Positions 1 to 6,905 of a stretch of DNA of 15,209 nt are shown here, piece after piece. Every line of letters starts with the position of its first letter. Within the stretch, counting starts at the first letter, position 1. The position numbers and the translations under genes are program-made. Below the pieces are notes generated by a model. It searched no databases, was not told the DNA's origin, and saw only the letters and a list, made by a program, of their open reading frames with translations. The DNA comes from Lachnospira sp. UBA2821 (lineage in GTDB: Bacteria > Bacillota > Clostridia > Lachnospirales > Lachnospiraceae): contig DEGR01000079.1 of assembly GCA_002351535.1 (NCBI GenBank), positions 1-15,209 on the forward strand, written 5' to 3'.

Positions 1-13
1 ATCATTATTATAC

Positions 14-20
14 AAGGAGG
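14..20 (+). promoter_or_regulatory. Ribosome binding site of the JAMM peptidase gene
   Basis: AAGGAGG lies six bases before the ATG at 27. It is a near-perfect Shine-Dalgarno sequence and fixes the start. The promoter of this gene is outside the window, so the gene is probably the last member of an operon that begins upstream. Confidence 0.85.
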
Positions 21-26
21 TATTAG

Positions 27-479
27 ATGGCAGCAATAATTGTTCCTTATCCTGAGACAGGAGAAACTATTACGATTAAAAAAGATGATTATAATATTAT
101 TTTGAAACATTGCAGGGAAGGTCTGCCGGAAGAATCGTGCGGACTGATTGCAGGCAGAAAAGAAGGAAATAATAATATTATAGAAAAAGTGTATCTGCTT
201 ACAAATGTTGATCATTCCAATGAACATTTTACAATGGATCCGAAGGAACAATTAGCAGCAGTTAAAGATGCCAGAAGTAATAATCTCACAATGCTCGGTA
301 ATTTTCACTCACACCCTGAGTCACCATCCAGACCATCAGAAGAGGACAAACGGTTAGCATATGATACCGGTGCGGTGTATATGATTCTTTCTCTGATGGA
401 GGCTGACGAACCTGTCTTAAGGGGATTTCATGTGAGTAAGGACAAAGAAGTTACGGTTCATGCGTTAGAAATTATATAG
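27..479 (+). CDS. JAMM/MPN+ (Mov34, M67-type) metallopeptidase
   Basis: A 150-residue single-domain zinc peptidase of the JAMM/MPN+ family, probably cytoplasmic because no signal peptide or membrane segment is seen. The JAMM signature is complete: a Glu at 35/36 in the PEESCGL segment, His94 and His96 in HSHP, Ser104, and Asp107 exactly ten residues after His96. Known relatives in bacteria cleave the C-terminal bond of ubiquitin-like sulfur carriers; mycobacterial Mec+ releases cysteine from CysO-cysteine. The next genes make siroheme, the cofactor of sulfite reductase, which fits a sulfur-assimilation role, but the sulfur carrier and its activating enzyme are not in the window and would have to lie upstream. 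The fold and metal site are confident; the substrate is inferred. A terminator-like hairpin follows 33 bases after the stop. Confidence 0.88.
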   Translation: MAAIIVPYPETGETITIKKDDYNIILKHCREGLPEESCGLIAGRKEGNNNIIEKVYLLTNVDHSNEHFTMDPKEQLAAVKDARSNNLTMLGNFHSHPESPSRPSEEDKRLAYDTGAVYMILSLMEADEPVLRGFHVSKDKEVTVHALEII

Positions 480-492
480 CATAAGCAAATAA

Positions 493-509
493 TGTGACAG
501 AAAATCACA
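493..509 (+). promoter_or_regulatory. Inverted repeat TGTGA-N7-TCACA, possible operator or small hairpin
   Basis: TGTGA at 493-497 and TCACA at 505-509 are perfect inverted copies separated by seven bases. The half-sites are those of CRP/FNR-family operators, but the usual spacer is six, so the match is imperfect. It could also fold as a small RNA hairpin just ahead of the terminator-like stem at 513. The role is unknown. Confidence 0.3.
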
Positions 510-512
510 GCT

Positions 513-555
513 AAAATGTACTCTGGGAAAAGATTCCGAGAGTACATTTTGTTTT
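513..555 (+). terminator. Strong intrinsic terminator or attenuator before sirC
   Basis: AAAATGTACTCT (513-524) and AGAGTACATTTT (539-550) form a perfect 12-bp stem. It can extend inward with GGAA/TTCC across one G-G mismatch, leaving the loop AAGA. The 3' arm runs into TTTTGTTTT (547-555). This looks like an intrinsic terminator for the peptidase operon. The ribosome binding site of sirC starts only three bases later, leaving no room for a promoter between them, so it may act instead as an attenuator read through under some conditions. Confidence 0.8.
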
Positions 556-570
556 ATGGAGGAAAAGACT

Positions 571-1179
571 ATGGCATATTTCCCTTTTATGATTGATATA
601 GAGAATAAAGACTGCCTTATTGTTGGCGGTGGAAAAGTGGCTTATCGGAAAGCAATGGATTTACAATGTTTCGGGGCAGATATTACAGTGATTTCAACAG
701 AATTCTGTCGGGAATTATTGGAACTTAGCGGTATTCAGTGTATAGAAAAAGAGTATGAGACAAACGATATAGAGGGCAGATTCATTGTAATCGCTGCAAC
801 AAATGACAGAAAAATAAATATGGATATATCTAAAGAATGTGTTAAAAGACAGATTCTTGTGAATGCAGTGGACATAAAAGAAGCATGTACTTTTATATTT
901 CCGGCCATTGTTAAAAAGGATGACCTCGTGGTGAGCGTGTCGACCGGGGGTAATTCACCGGCAGGAGCAGCTTACCTTAAAGAAAAGATTGAGAAAAGTA
1001 TTCCGGAGAATTATGAGAAGAACATGGAATTTCTCGGAACAATACGTGGCAAAATTATTAATAAGATTTCAGATGTGAAAAGACGCAAAAAAATGTTTTA
1101 TGATTTATTGAAACAGGCAGATGTGGAACAGAAAATACTTAATGAAGAAGATATTTCTAATTACATTAAGAGCTTGTAA
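571..1179 (+). CDS. sirC: Precorrin-2 dehydrogenase (siroheme synthase N-terminal/Met8-like)
   Basis: Oxidises precorrin-2 to sirohydrochlorin with NAD+ in siroheme synthesis. The protein has 202 residues, the size of stand-alone SirC and shorter than bifunctional yeast Met8. It opens with a Rossmann NAD site (GGGKVAYRK, residues 19-27). Asp101 in NAVD matches the catalytic Asp of CysG/Met8 (Asp104 in CysG), and the STGGNSP segment at 124-130 is conserved. An in-frame ATG at 556 exists, but GGAGG (558-562) lies inside that extension and is placed correctly for the ATG at 571, so 571 is preferred. It is the first gene of a tetrapyrrole run, with trxB 39 bases downstream. Whether it also inserts iron cannot be told from sequence; no separate ferrochelatase is in the window. 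Confidence 0.9.
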   Translation: MAYFPFMIDIENKDCLIVGGGKVAYRKAMDLQCFGADITVISTEFCRELLELSGIQCIEKEYETNDIEGRFIVIAATNDRKINMDISKECVKRQILVNAVDIKEACTFIFPAIVKKDDLVVSVSTGGNSPAGAAYLKEKIEKSIPENYEKNMEFLGTIRGKIINKISDVKRRKKMFYDLLKQADVEQKILNEEDISNYIKSL

Positions 1180-1218
1180 GTGAAGATGTATTGAAGTATT
1201 ATAGTTGAGGTGACGAAT

Positions 1219-2118
1219 ATGTATGATATAATTATAATCGGCAGTGGTCCGGCGGGACTGGCTGCTGCTATATACGCTATGCGTGCAGGTAAGAAAGTAA
1301 TAGTTATAGAGAAAGAATATGAAGGAACCGGGCAGATTGCACTTAGCAGTAAAGTCGACAATTATCCCGGATATTACAATATAGATGGATATGAGTTAGG
1401 AGAACATTTCAGGGAACATGCACTGTATCTGGGCACAGAGATTAAGAATGCCACAGTTAAGATGATTAAGCATACCGGAGAAGTTTTCGAGGTGACCGTT
1501 AAAGTAAGAAAAAAAGAAGAAGTTCTCGAAGCAGCAAATATTATTTACTGTGCGGGAGCAAGGCACAGAACACTTAATGTTAAAGGCGAAATAGAATTGC
1601 AGGGTAAAGGCGTGTCATATTGTGCTACATGTGATGGAAGCTTTTTTAAAGATAAGGAAGTAGCAGTCATAGGTGGTGGGGATACAGCACTTGATGATGC
1701 ACTGTATTTATCGGATATTGCTAAAAATGTAACAATACTGCATAGAAGAGATACCTTCAGGGGTTCATTTACAACACTGGAAAAATTACGGAAAAAAGAA
1801 AATGTTAATATTATTACCGGAGTAAATGTAACGATGATTGAAGGTGAGGAACATGTTGAAAAGCTTATACTTGACAATGGCAAAGAGGTTAAGGCGGAAG
1901 GTGTTTTCATAGCGGTTGGTATGGTGCCGGAGACAGAATTACTGGGCGATATGGTGAAATATGACAATGCCGGATATGTTCTCGCAGGTGAGGATGGCAG
2001 AACGACACATAAAGGATTGTATGTTGCCGGTGATGTGCGGAGTAAAGGCTTGCGGCAGGTTATTACTGCCGTTGCAGACGGTGCAAATGCCATTAATTCT
2101 ATATTGCAGGATATGTGA
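1219..2118 (+). CDS. trxB: Thioredoxin reductase (NADPH, FAD)
   Basis: A 299-residue flavoprotein of the low-molecular-weight thioredoxin reductase family, which passes electrons from NADPH through FAD to a redox-active disulfide and then to thioredoxin. Visible features in order are the FAD-binding GSGPAG motif (8-13), the active-site CATC (Cys135 and Cys138), the NADPH-binding GGGDTA (152-157), HRRDTFRG (175-182) with the arginines expected for NADPH, and the C-terminal FAD motif GLYVAGD near 265. The start is the ATG at 1219, seven bases after GAGGTG (1206-1211); the GTG at 1210 lies within that site and is not favoured. It sits between sirC and hemC, with hemC starting eight bases after its stop. 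No thioredoxin gene is beside it. It may be a housekeeping TrxB or serve a redox step linked to tetrapyrrole or sulfur metabolism; this cannot be decided here. Confidence 0.88.
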   Translation: MYDIIIIGSGPAGLAAAIYAMRAGKKVIVIEKEYEGTGQIALSSKVDNYPGYYNIDGYELGEHFREHALYLGTEIKNATVKMIKHTGEVFEVTVKVRKKEEVLEAANIIYCAGARHRTLNVKGEIELQGKGVSYCATCDGSFFKDKEVAVIGGGDTALDDALYLSDIAKNVTILHRRDTFRGSFTTLEKLRKKENVNIITGVNVTMIEGEEHVEKLILDNGKEVKAEGVFIAVGMVPETELLGDMVKYDNAGYVLAGEDGRTTHKGLYVAGDVRSKGLRQVITAVADGANAINSILQDM

Positions 2119-2126
2119 GGAAATAG

Positions 2127-3026
2127 ATGCATTATGTAATAGGAACAAGAGGGTCAAAGTTAGCTTTGGCCCAGACAGAATATGTGAAAAAAAGATTAGA
2201 AGAATATTATAAGAATGATACGTTTGAGATTAAAGTTATCCGGACAACAGGTGATAAGAATAAGACACAGGCATTGGAAAGCATTGGCTCGAAGGGAATA
2301 TTTACGGATGAGATTGAAAAGCAGCTTTTAGAAGGAGATATTGATTTTGCCGTACATTCAATGAAGGATATGCCCGGTGAAATCGATGAACGGTTAACGT
2401 TTTCAAAAACATGGGACAGGGAAGACCCGAGAGATGTGCTGGTATTAAAGGATGCAGAAAGCCTTTTAAAGCTGCCGGAGGGAGCGGTAATCGGGACCGG
2501 AAGTAAAAGAAGGGCGTACCAGCTTAAGAAATTGCGGCCTGATATTAATGTCGTTCATATCCGTGGAAATGTAGATACCAGAATAAAAAAGTTAATGAGT
2601 CCGGAAGAAGGGCTTGATGGGATAGTAATTGCGGCAGCAGGCCTTAAACGTCTGGGGCGTGAGGATGAGATTACACAGTTTCTTTCTCCGGAGGAAATGA
2701 TTCCGGCACCCGCGCAGGGAATTCTTGCAATAGAGACAAGAAAAGACAATATAGCTTTATTAGATAAGCTTAACGCATTGGCGAATGAAGAAGTTAATTA
2801 TGCTGCAAAGCTTGAACGTGAATTTTTAACATTGACAGGTGGTGACTGTCATTATCCGATTGGGGCATATTATGATTGTAATGGAACATTTTATGCTCTT
2901 TTTGGCAGACAGGATGGAAGCAGGATTGTCAGTGTAAAGAGAGAGAGTATCAACAAAGACACAGACATTACAGCGATTGTCGGTGACATTGTGGAAAAAA
3001 TAAAAAAACAGCTTGATGAGGAATGA
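2127..3026 (+). CDS. hemC: Porphobilinogen deaminase (hydroxymethylbilane synthase)
   Basis: Joins four porphobilinogen molecules into hydroxymethylbilane, the precursor of uroporphyrinogen III. The 299 residues match the family's usual length of about 300-315. The N-terminal GTRGSKLALAQ, the catalytic Asp81 in HSMKDMP (Asp84 in E. coli), the arginine-rich substrate segments TGSKRRA and RGNVDTR, and Cys241 (equivalent to E. coli Cys242, which carries the dipyrromethane cofactor) are all present. The cysteine segment reads GGDCHYPIG, a slight variant of the common GGCxxPIG. The ATG at 2127 is preceded by TGAGGAAATAG, whose GAGGAA overlaps the end of trxB, and cobA-hemD starts five bases after the stop. 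Close spacing on both sides supports co-transcription and coupled translation. Confidence 0.95.
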   Translation: MHYVIGTRGSKLALAQTEYVKKRLEEYYKNDTFEIKVIRTTGDKNKTQALESIGSKGIFTDEIEKQLLEGDIDFAVHSMKDMPGEIDERLTFSKTWDREDPRDVLVLKDAESLLKLPEGAVIGTGSKRRAYQLKKLRPDINVVHIRGNVDTRIKKLMSPEEGLDGIVIAAAGLKRLGREDEITQFLSPEEMIPAPAQGILAIETRKDNIALLDKLNALANEEVNYAAKLEREFLTLTGGDCHYPIGAYYDCNGTFYALFGRQDGSRIVSVKRESINKDTDITAIVGDIVEKIKKQLDEE

Positions 3027-3030
3027 ATAA

Positions 3031-4566
3031 ATGACAGGAAGAGTAGTATTGATAGGAGCCGGACCGGGTGATCCGATGTTACTTACATTACGAGGAAAAA
3101 AATATATAGAACAGGCCGATTGTATAGTGTATGACAGACTGGCATCAAGTGAGCTTTTAGCATATGCTAGAAAGGATTGTGAACTTATATATGTTGGAAA
3201 AGAAAATCACCATCATACGATGAAACAGGAGGATATTAATCAACTGCTTGTTAATCAGGTCGGTAATTATAAACTGATTGTACGCCTTAAAGGTGGAGAC
3301 CCATATGTATTTGGAAGGGGTGGTGAAGAGGCACTTTTTCTTAAGAAAATGGGAATTGAAGTTGAGGTTGTGCCGGGAATAAGCTCTGTTATTGCAACTC
3401 TGGAAGATGCCGGAATTCCTATTACACACAGAGGTCTGTCAAAAGGATTTCAGGTAGTAACTGCACATAGCAGAAAAGATATGCAGGCAGATATTGATTA
3501 TTCTAAAATGCTTGATACTTCTATTACTTATCTGTTCCTGATGGGGCTTTCACACGTCAGGGAAATTGCAGAAGAACTGATAAAAGCAGGAAGGGATAAA
3601 AATACACCTGTTGCCGTAATCTCCAATGGTACAACTGCGAGACAAAGAAAATGTGTAGGAAAGCTTGATAATATATATGAACTTGTGTTAAATGCAAATC
3701 TTATGTCACCTGCAATCATTGTTGTAGGAGATGTTGTTACACTGTCAGATAAGCTTGACTTTTTTGAATCGAGACCATTATTTGGCAGGAGATATATAGT
3801 GCCTTATATAGAACGTTTTTGTTTTTCCTATGATAAGGGTGTAGAATCGGCAAAAAAACAGGAGCATTTCGATTCAGAACTTGAGATGAAGTTAAGGGAT
3901 ATGGGAGCAGACATATGCCCGGTAAAAGTGGGAAAAATAGTTCCCGTAAATATACAAAGAGATGTATTTGAAGACGCATTGAAATCAGACTGGATTATAT
4001 TTACGAGTCAGAATGGTGTGAATGCATTTCTGTGGAATCTTAAGGAAAAAGGGTTAGATATAAGGGCAATATCATCATGCGGGATTGCAGTAGTAGGAAG
4101 AAAGACAGGTGAAGCACTGGCTAAAGCAGCACTTTGTGCTGATGTGGTGCCGCAGAAACAGACAGGTGAAGCACTTTGCAAAGAACTGGGTTACGAAATA
4201 GCAAAGAGTGGTATAGATAAGACAGAAGTAAATGTTACGTTATTTGCGGCAAAAGAATCTAATGAAGAAGTAGACAGATATTTAAGTGATGTATATAATT
4301 ATACAAAAATCATCTGCTATGAGAATAGATTAGAGAAGTATGTCGATAATGAATATAATGACATAGAATGGAATTCGTATGATGGGATATTTTTTACAAG
4401 TGGTTCTTCAGTTAAAAGGATTATTAATATTTCGAAAGGTGAACTGCCTGACAAAATATATTCTATTGGACCTAAATGTTCAGAGGTGATTCGCAGTGAA
4501 ACAGGCAGAAAGTGCATAGAGGCACAGAAGTCGGATTACGACGGATTATTACAGTTGGTGATTTAG
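3031..4566 (+). CDS. cobA-hemD: Fused uroporphyrinogen-III C-methyltransferase / uroporphyrinogen-III synthase
   Basis: A 511-residue two-domain protein. The N-terminal half (about 1-245) is a SUMT/CobA methyltransferase that uses S-adenosylmethionine to methylate uroporphyrinogen III twice, giving precorrin-2. It shows GAGPGDPMLLTLRG near the start, the RLKGGDPYVFGRGGEE loop near 88-103, and VPGISS followed by PITHRG. The C-terminal half (about 250-511) has the divergent HemD fold, recognised by segments such as DWIIFTSQNGVNAF and YDGIFFTSGSSV; it closes hydroxymethylbilane to uroporphyrinogen III. This fusion is common in Clostridia. The HemD half is less conserved, as is normal for the family. 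The start is ATG 3031 with GAGG in the tail of hemC. A terminator-like hairpin lies 14 bases after the stop. Confidence 0.93.
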   Translation: MTGRVVLIGAGPGDPMLLTLRGKKYIEQADCIVYDRLASSELLAYARKDCELIYVGKENHHHTMKQEDINQLLVNQVGNYKLIVRLKGGDPYVFGRGGEEALFLKKMGIEVEVVPGISSVIATLEDAGIPITHRGLSKGFQVVTAHSRKDMQADIDYSKMLDTSITYLFLMGLSHVREIAEELIKAGRDKNTPVAVISNGTTARQRKCVGKLDNIYELVLNANLMSPAIIVVGDVVTLSDKLDFFESRPLFGRRYIVPYIERFCFSYDKGVESAKKQEHFDSELEMKLRDMGADICPVKVGKIVPVNIQRDVFEDALKSDWIIFTSQNGVNAFLWNLKEKGLDIRAISSCGIAVVGRKTGEALAKAALCADVVPQKQTGEALCKELGYEIAKSGIDKTEVNVTLFAAKESNEEVDRYLSDVYNYTKIICYENRLEKYVDNEYNDIEWNSYDGIFFTSGSSVKRIINISKGELPDKIYSIGPKCSEVIRSETGRKCIEAQKSDYDGLLQLVI

Positions 4567-4580
4567 AGTCGGACGATGAG

Positions 4581-4615
4581 GCTATTTGCTTCGGAGCGAA
4601 AACAAATAGCTTTTT
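4581..4615 (+). terminator. Terminator-like hairpin between cobA-hemD and hemB
   Basis: GCTATTTG (4581-4588) and CAAATAGC (4603-4610) form a perfect 8-bp stem with a 14-base loop, followed by TTTTT (4611-4615). The shape is that of an intrinsic terminator, yet hemB begins only 37 bases later with no clear promoter between. It may be leaky, lowering hemB expression, or be switched by the alternative pairing of its loop described in the findings. Confidence 0.65.
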
Positions 4616-4633
4616 ATGGCAGAAGAAAAATCG

Positions 4634-4646
4634 CTCAGAAATGAGG
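4634..4646 (+). promoter_or_regulatory. hemB ribosome binding site inside a small GAAA-loop hairpin
   Basis: GAGG at 4643-4646 lies six bases before the GTG at 4653 and selects that start. CTCA (4634-4637) and TGAG (4642-4645) can pair around a GAAA tetraloop, which would tie up three bases of the ribosome binding site. TCGCTC (4631-4636), overlapping the 5' arm, is also complementary to GAGCGA in the loop of the upstream hairpin. Confidence 0.4.
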
Positions 4647-4652
4647 ATTAGT

Positions 4653-5615
4653 GTGGACAGAACAAGAAGATTACGCAAAAACGAGAATATTAGGAAGCTT
4701 GTACGGGAAAATAGTTTGTCGCTTGACGAACTGATTTATCCTTTGTTTGTTGTTGATGATATAAATGTAAAGAATCCAATCCGGTCGATGCCGGGAATTT
4801 ACCAGTTTTCTCCGGACAGGCTTCTTGAAGAGGTGGAAAGAGTAGTGAATCTTGGAATACATTCACTGCTTTTATTTGGCATACCTGAGCATAAAGATGA
4901 AGTCGGAAGCGGTGCATATGCAGAAGATGGAATTGTTCCAAGAGCCATTAAGATAATAAAGGAAGCATATCCTGATATCGTTATTATAGCAGATGTATGC
5001 CTGTGTGAGTATACGTCGCATGGTCATTGCGGTCTGGTTGAACATGGGGAAATATTAAATGATGAGACTCTTCCATTGCTTGCGAAGGCATCGATATGTT
5101 ATGCAAAAGCAGGCGCAGACATCATAGCACCTAGTGATATGATGGACATGCGTGTCGCTGCTATTCGTGATGCACTTGACAAAGATGGTTTTATTAATGT
5201 TCCGATACTGTCATACAGTGCAAAATTTGCATCAGGTTATTATGGACCTTTTAGGGATGCAGCACATTCTGCACCGGGGTTTGGAGACAGAAAGACATAC
5301 CAGATGGACCCGGCTAATGGAAGAGAGGCACTTCGTGAAGTAGAAGAGGATATTTTGGAGGGTGCAGATTTTATTATCGCAAAGCCTGCACTGGCATACA
5401 TGGATATTATCAAAGACATTTCTCTCAATTATAATATTCCGGTTGTTGCATATAACGTGAGCGGAGAATATGCCATGGTTAAGGCGGCAGCAGCAAATGG
5501 ATGGATTGATGAAAAGAAAATTGTCATGGAGAATATGATAGGACTCAAAAGAGCCGGGGCAACTGCGATTATAACGTATCATGCACCGGATGTAGCACGC
5601 TGGTTAACGGAATAA
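4653..5615 (+). CDS. hemB: Porphobilinogen synthase (delta-aminolevulinate dehydratase)
   Basis: Condenses two 5-aminolevulinate molecules to porphobilinogen, the first common pyrrole of heme, siroheme and cobalamin. From the GTG at 4653 the protein has 320 residues, typical for the family. The Schiff-base lysines are present: Lys191 in YSAKFASGYYGPFRDA and Lys244 in IIAKPALAYMD. Cys116, Cys118 and Cys126 in the DVCLCEYTSHGHCG segment form the zinc site of the zinc-dependent class. An open frame continues upstream to 4512 with ATG codons at 4512 and 4641, but the first is inside cobA-hemD and the second has no ribosome binding site; homologues also begin near DRTRRLRKN. It is biochemically upstream of hemC though placed after it. 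The DUF819 gene follows after eight bases. Confidence 0.94.
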   Translation: MDRTRRLRKNENIRKLVRENSLSLDELIYPLFVVDDINVKNPIRSMPGIYQFSPDRLLEEVERVVNLGIHSLLLFGIPEHKDEVGSGAYAEDGIVPRAIKIIKEAYPDIVIIADVCLCEYTSHGHCGLVEHGEILNDETLPLLAKASICYAKAGADIIAPSDMMDMRVAAIRDALDKDGFINVPILSYSAKFASGYYGPFRDAAHSAPGFGDRKTYQMDPANGREALREVEEDILEGADFIIAKPALAYMDIIKDISLNYNIPVVAYNVSGEYAMVKAAAANGWIDEKKIVMENMIGLKRAGATAIITYHAPDVARWLTE

Positions 5616-5623
5616 GGAGTATT

Positions 5624-6784
5624 ATGGCACTGATTGATTCGGAAAATACATGGTTTCTTTTATTTGTAATTATAGGGACAGTGGCGCTGGCTGTATGGTT
5701 AGAGGGCAGGTATAGATGGGCAGCCAGAGTTTCGGCTCTGGTTATTGTTCTTGTAATGTCTGTTTTCTTCTCAAATATTCATCTGATACCGGAACAGGCA
5801 CCTGTATATGATTGTGTGTGGGATTATTTTCTTCCGCTATCATTGCCATTGTTATTATTCAGGTCCGATATTAAGAAGATATGCAGGGAATCCGGACAAA
5901 TGCTGATTGCATTTTTAATTGGAGCTGTAGGAACGGTCACTGGGGCATTCGTGTCATATTTTATATTCAGAAATTATATAAATGAATTGCCGGGACTTTC
6001 AGCAATGATGACGGGAACATATATTGGCGGCAGTGTGAATTTCGCTGTGCTTAGTTCGGCATTTAATGTATCAGGACAGACAATTTCAGCCGCAACAATT
6101 GCTGATAACCTTAATATGGCAATTTACTTTTTTGTGCTTCTTGCAATTCCTGTTAAAGCAAAGAATGTCAACAGTGAAAAGGATAGAAATATTGTAAGTG
6201 AATCAGAAGTAGAAGATAATGAATTTACTTTAAAGAAATTTGCTGCAGGAATAGCATTGTCGGTTACCATCGTTGCATTTTCCGGATTAATTGCAAATGC
6301 ATTCGGACATGTTATTCCATCATCAAATATTTTATTTTCAGCATTGAATTCTATGCTTGGAAACCAGTATTTGTGGATAACGACATTTTCTGTTCTGATA
6401 GCAACAGTATTTTCAAAAAAAGTAAAAAAGCTGGCAGTTCTTCAGCCTGTAGGAATTTTTTTCATATATTGTTTTATGTTTGTAATCGGTGCACCCGCGT
6501 CTGTAGAAGAGATTGTCAGAAAATCTCCGCTGATGCTCATATTTGCCATGATAATAGTTGCATTTAACATGCTATTTACATTCGTAGTGGGAGCATTGTT
6601 TAGCATGGATAGAAAAACATTGATTATTGCGTCAAATGCCAATATAGGAGGACCTACAACGGCAGCCAGCATGGCAATTGCAAAAGGCTGGAATGAACTG
6701 GTCGGACCGGCAGTATTAATAGGATGCCTTGGTTATGTAATAGGGAATTATCTGGGAATCATTGTTGGAAACGTACTGACGTAG
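5624..6784 (+). CDS. DUF819 family integral membrane protein
   Basis: A 386-residue, very hydrophobic protein with about ten or eleven predicted membrane segments. It is recognisable as DUF819 (YjcL-like) from its overall layout and glycine-rich loops, such as MMTGTYIGGSVNF near 126-138 and ANIGGPTTAASMA near 338-350. The two loops look like an internal repeat of re-entrant elements, as in transporters with inverted-repeat folds. A short charged stretch (about 183-205) separates the two halves. No substrate is known to me for this family. The ATG at 5624 follows AAGGAGT and is eight bases after hemB, so it is probably translated from the tetrapyrrole mRNA. That suggests, without proving it, transport of something linked to the pathway. 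No obvious terminator follows. Confidence 0.8.
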   Translation: MALIDSENTWFLLFVIIGTVALAVWLEGRYRWAARVSALVIVLVMSVFFSNIHLIPEQAPVYDCVWDYFLPLSLPLLLFRSDIKKICRESGQMLIAFLIGAVGTVTGAFVSYFIFRNYINELPGLSAMMTGTYIGGSVNFAVLSSAFNVSGQTISAATIADNLNMAIYFFVLLAIPVKAKNVNSEKDRNIVSESEVEDNEFTLKKFAAGIALSVTIVAFSGLIANAFGHVIPSSNILFSALNSMLGNQYLWITTFSVLIATVFSKKVKKLAVLQPVGIFFIYCFMFVIGAPASVEEIVRKSPLMLIFAMIIVAFNMLFTFVVGALFSMDRKTLIIASNANIGGPTTAASMAIAKGWNELVGPAVLIGCLGYVIGNYLGIIVGNVLT

Positions 6785-6807
6785 GTACGGGAAAAATCTT
6801 CTTTTTT

Positions 6808-6823
6808 TGTTTGAAAACAAACA
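6808..6823 (+). promoter_or_regulatory. Inverted repeat over the -35 region of hcp, possible activator site
   Basis: TGTTTG (6808-6813) and CAAACA (6818-6823) are perfect inverted copies around AAAA. The repeat covers the place where the -35 box should be, centred some 37-42 bases before the expected transcription start. That is the position of class II activator sites of CRP/FNR-type regulators. The regulator is unknown. Confidence 0.35.
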
Positions 6824-6839
6824 TACTTATAACGTCTGC

Positions 6840-6850
6840 TATAATATGAT
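6840..6850 (+). promoter_or_regulatory. hcp promoter -10 region
   Basis: TATAAT at 6840-6845 is a perfect -10 box, overlapping a second candidate TATGAT at 6845-6850. The matching -35 position (about 6816-6822) reads AACAAAC, far from TTGACA, suggesting an activator-dependent promoter. The leader to the ATG at 6906 would be about 50 bases. Confidence 0.5.
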
Positions 6851-6905
6851 ATCCACATGAAACGTACAAACAAACTGTTATTTATATTTTATAGGAGGAA
6901 TCATA

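Noticed and set aside
1545..2132. Long open frame of 195 codons on the - strand inside trxB
   Set aside because: It lies entirely opposite a well-supported gene, is low in complexity and rich in Ser, Thr and Pro as antisense frames often are, and has no ribosome binding site or recognisable motif.
4512..4652. 47-residue N-terminal extension of HemB from an upstream ATG
   Set aside because: The extension overlaps cobA-hemD, crosses the terminator-like hairpin and is not part of the HemB family; the GTG at 4653 has a placed ribosome binding site.
6769..6867. Repeated GAAACGTAC at the end of the DUF819 gene and in the hcp leader
   Set aside because: One copy is inside coding sequence, and a short direct repeat without other structure is most easily explained by chance.
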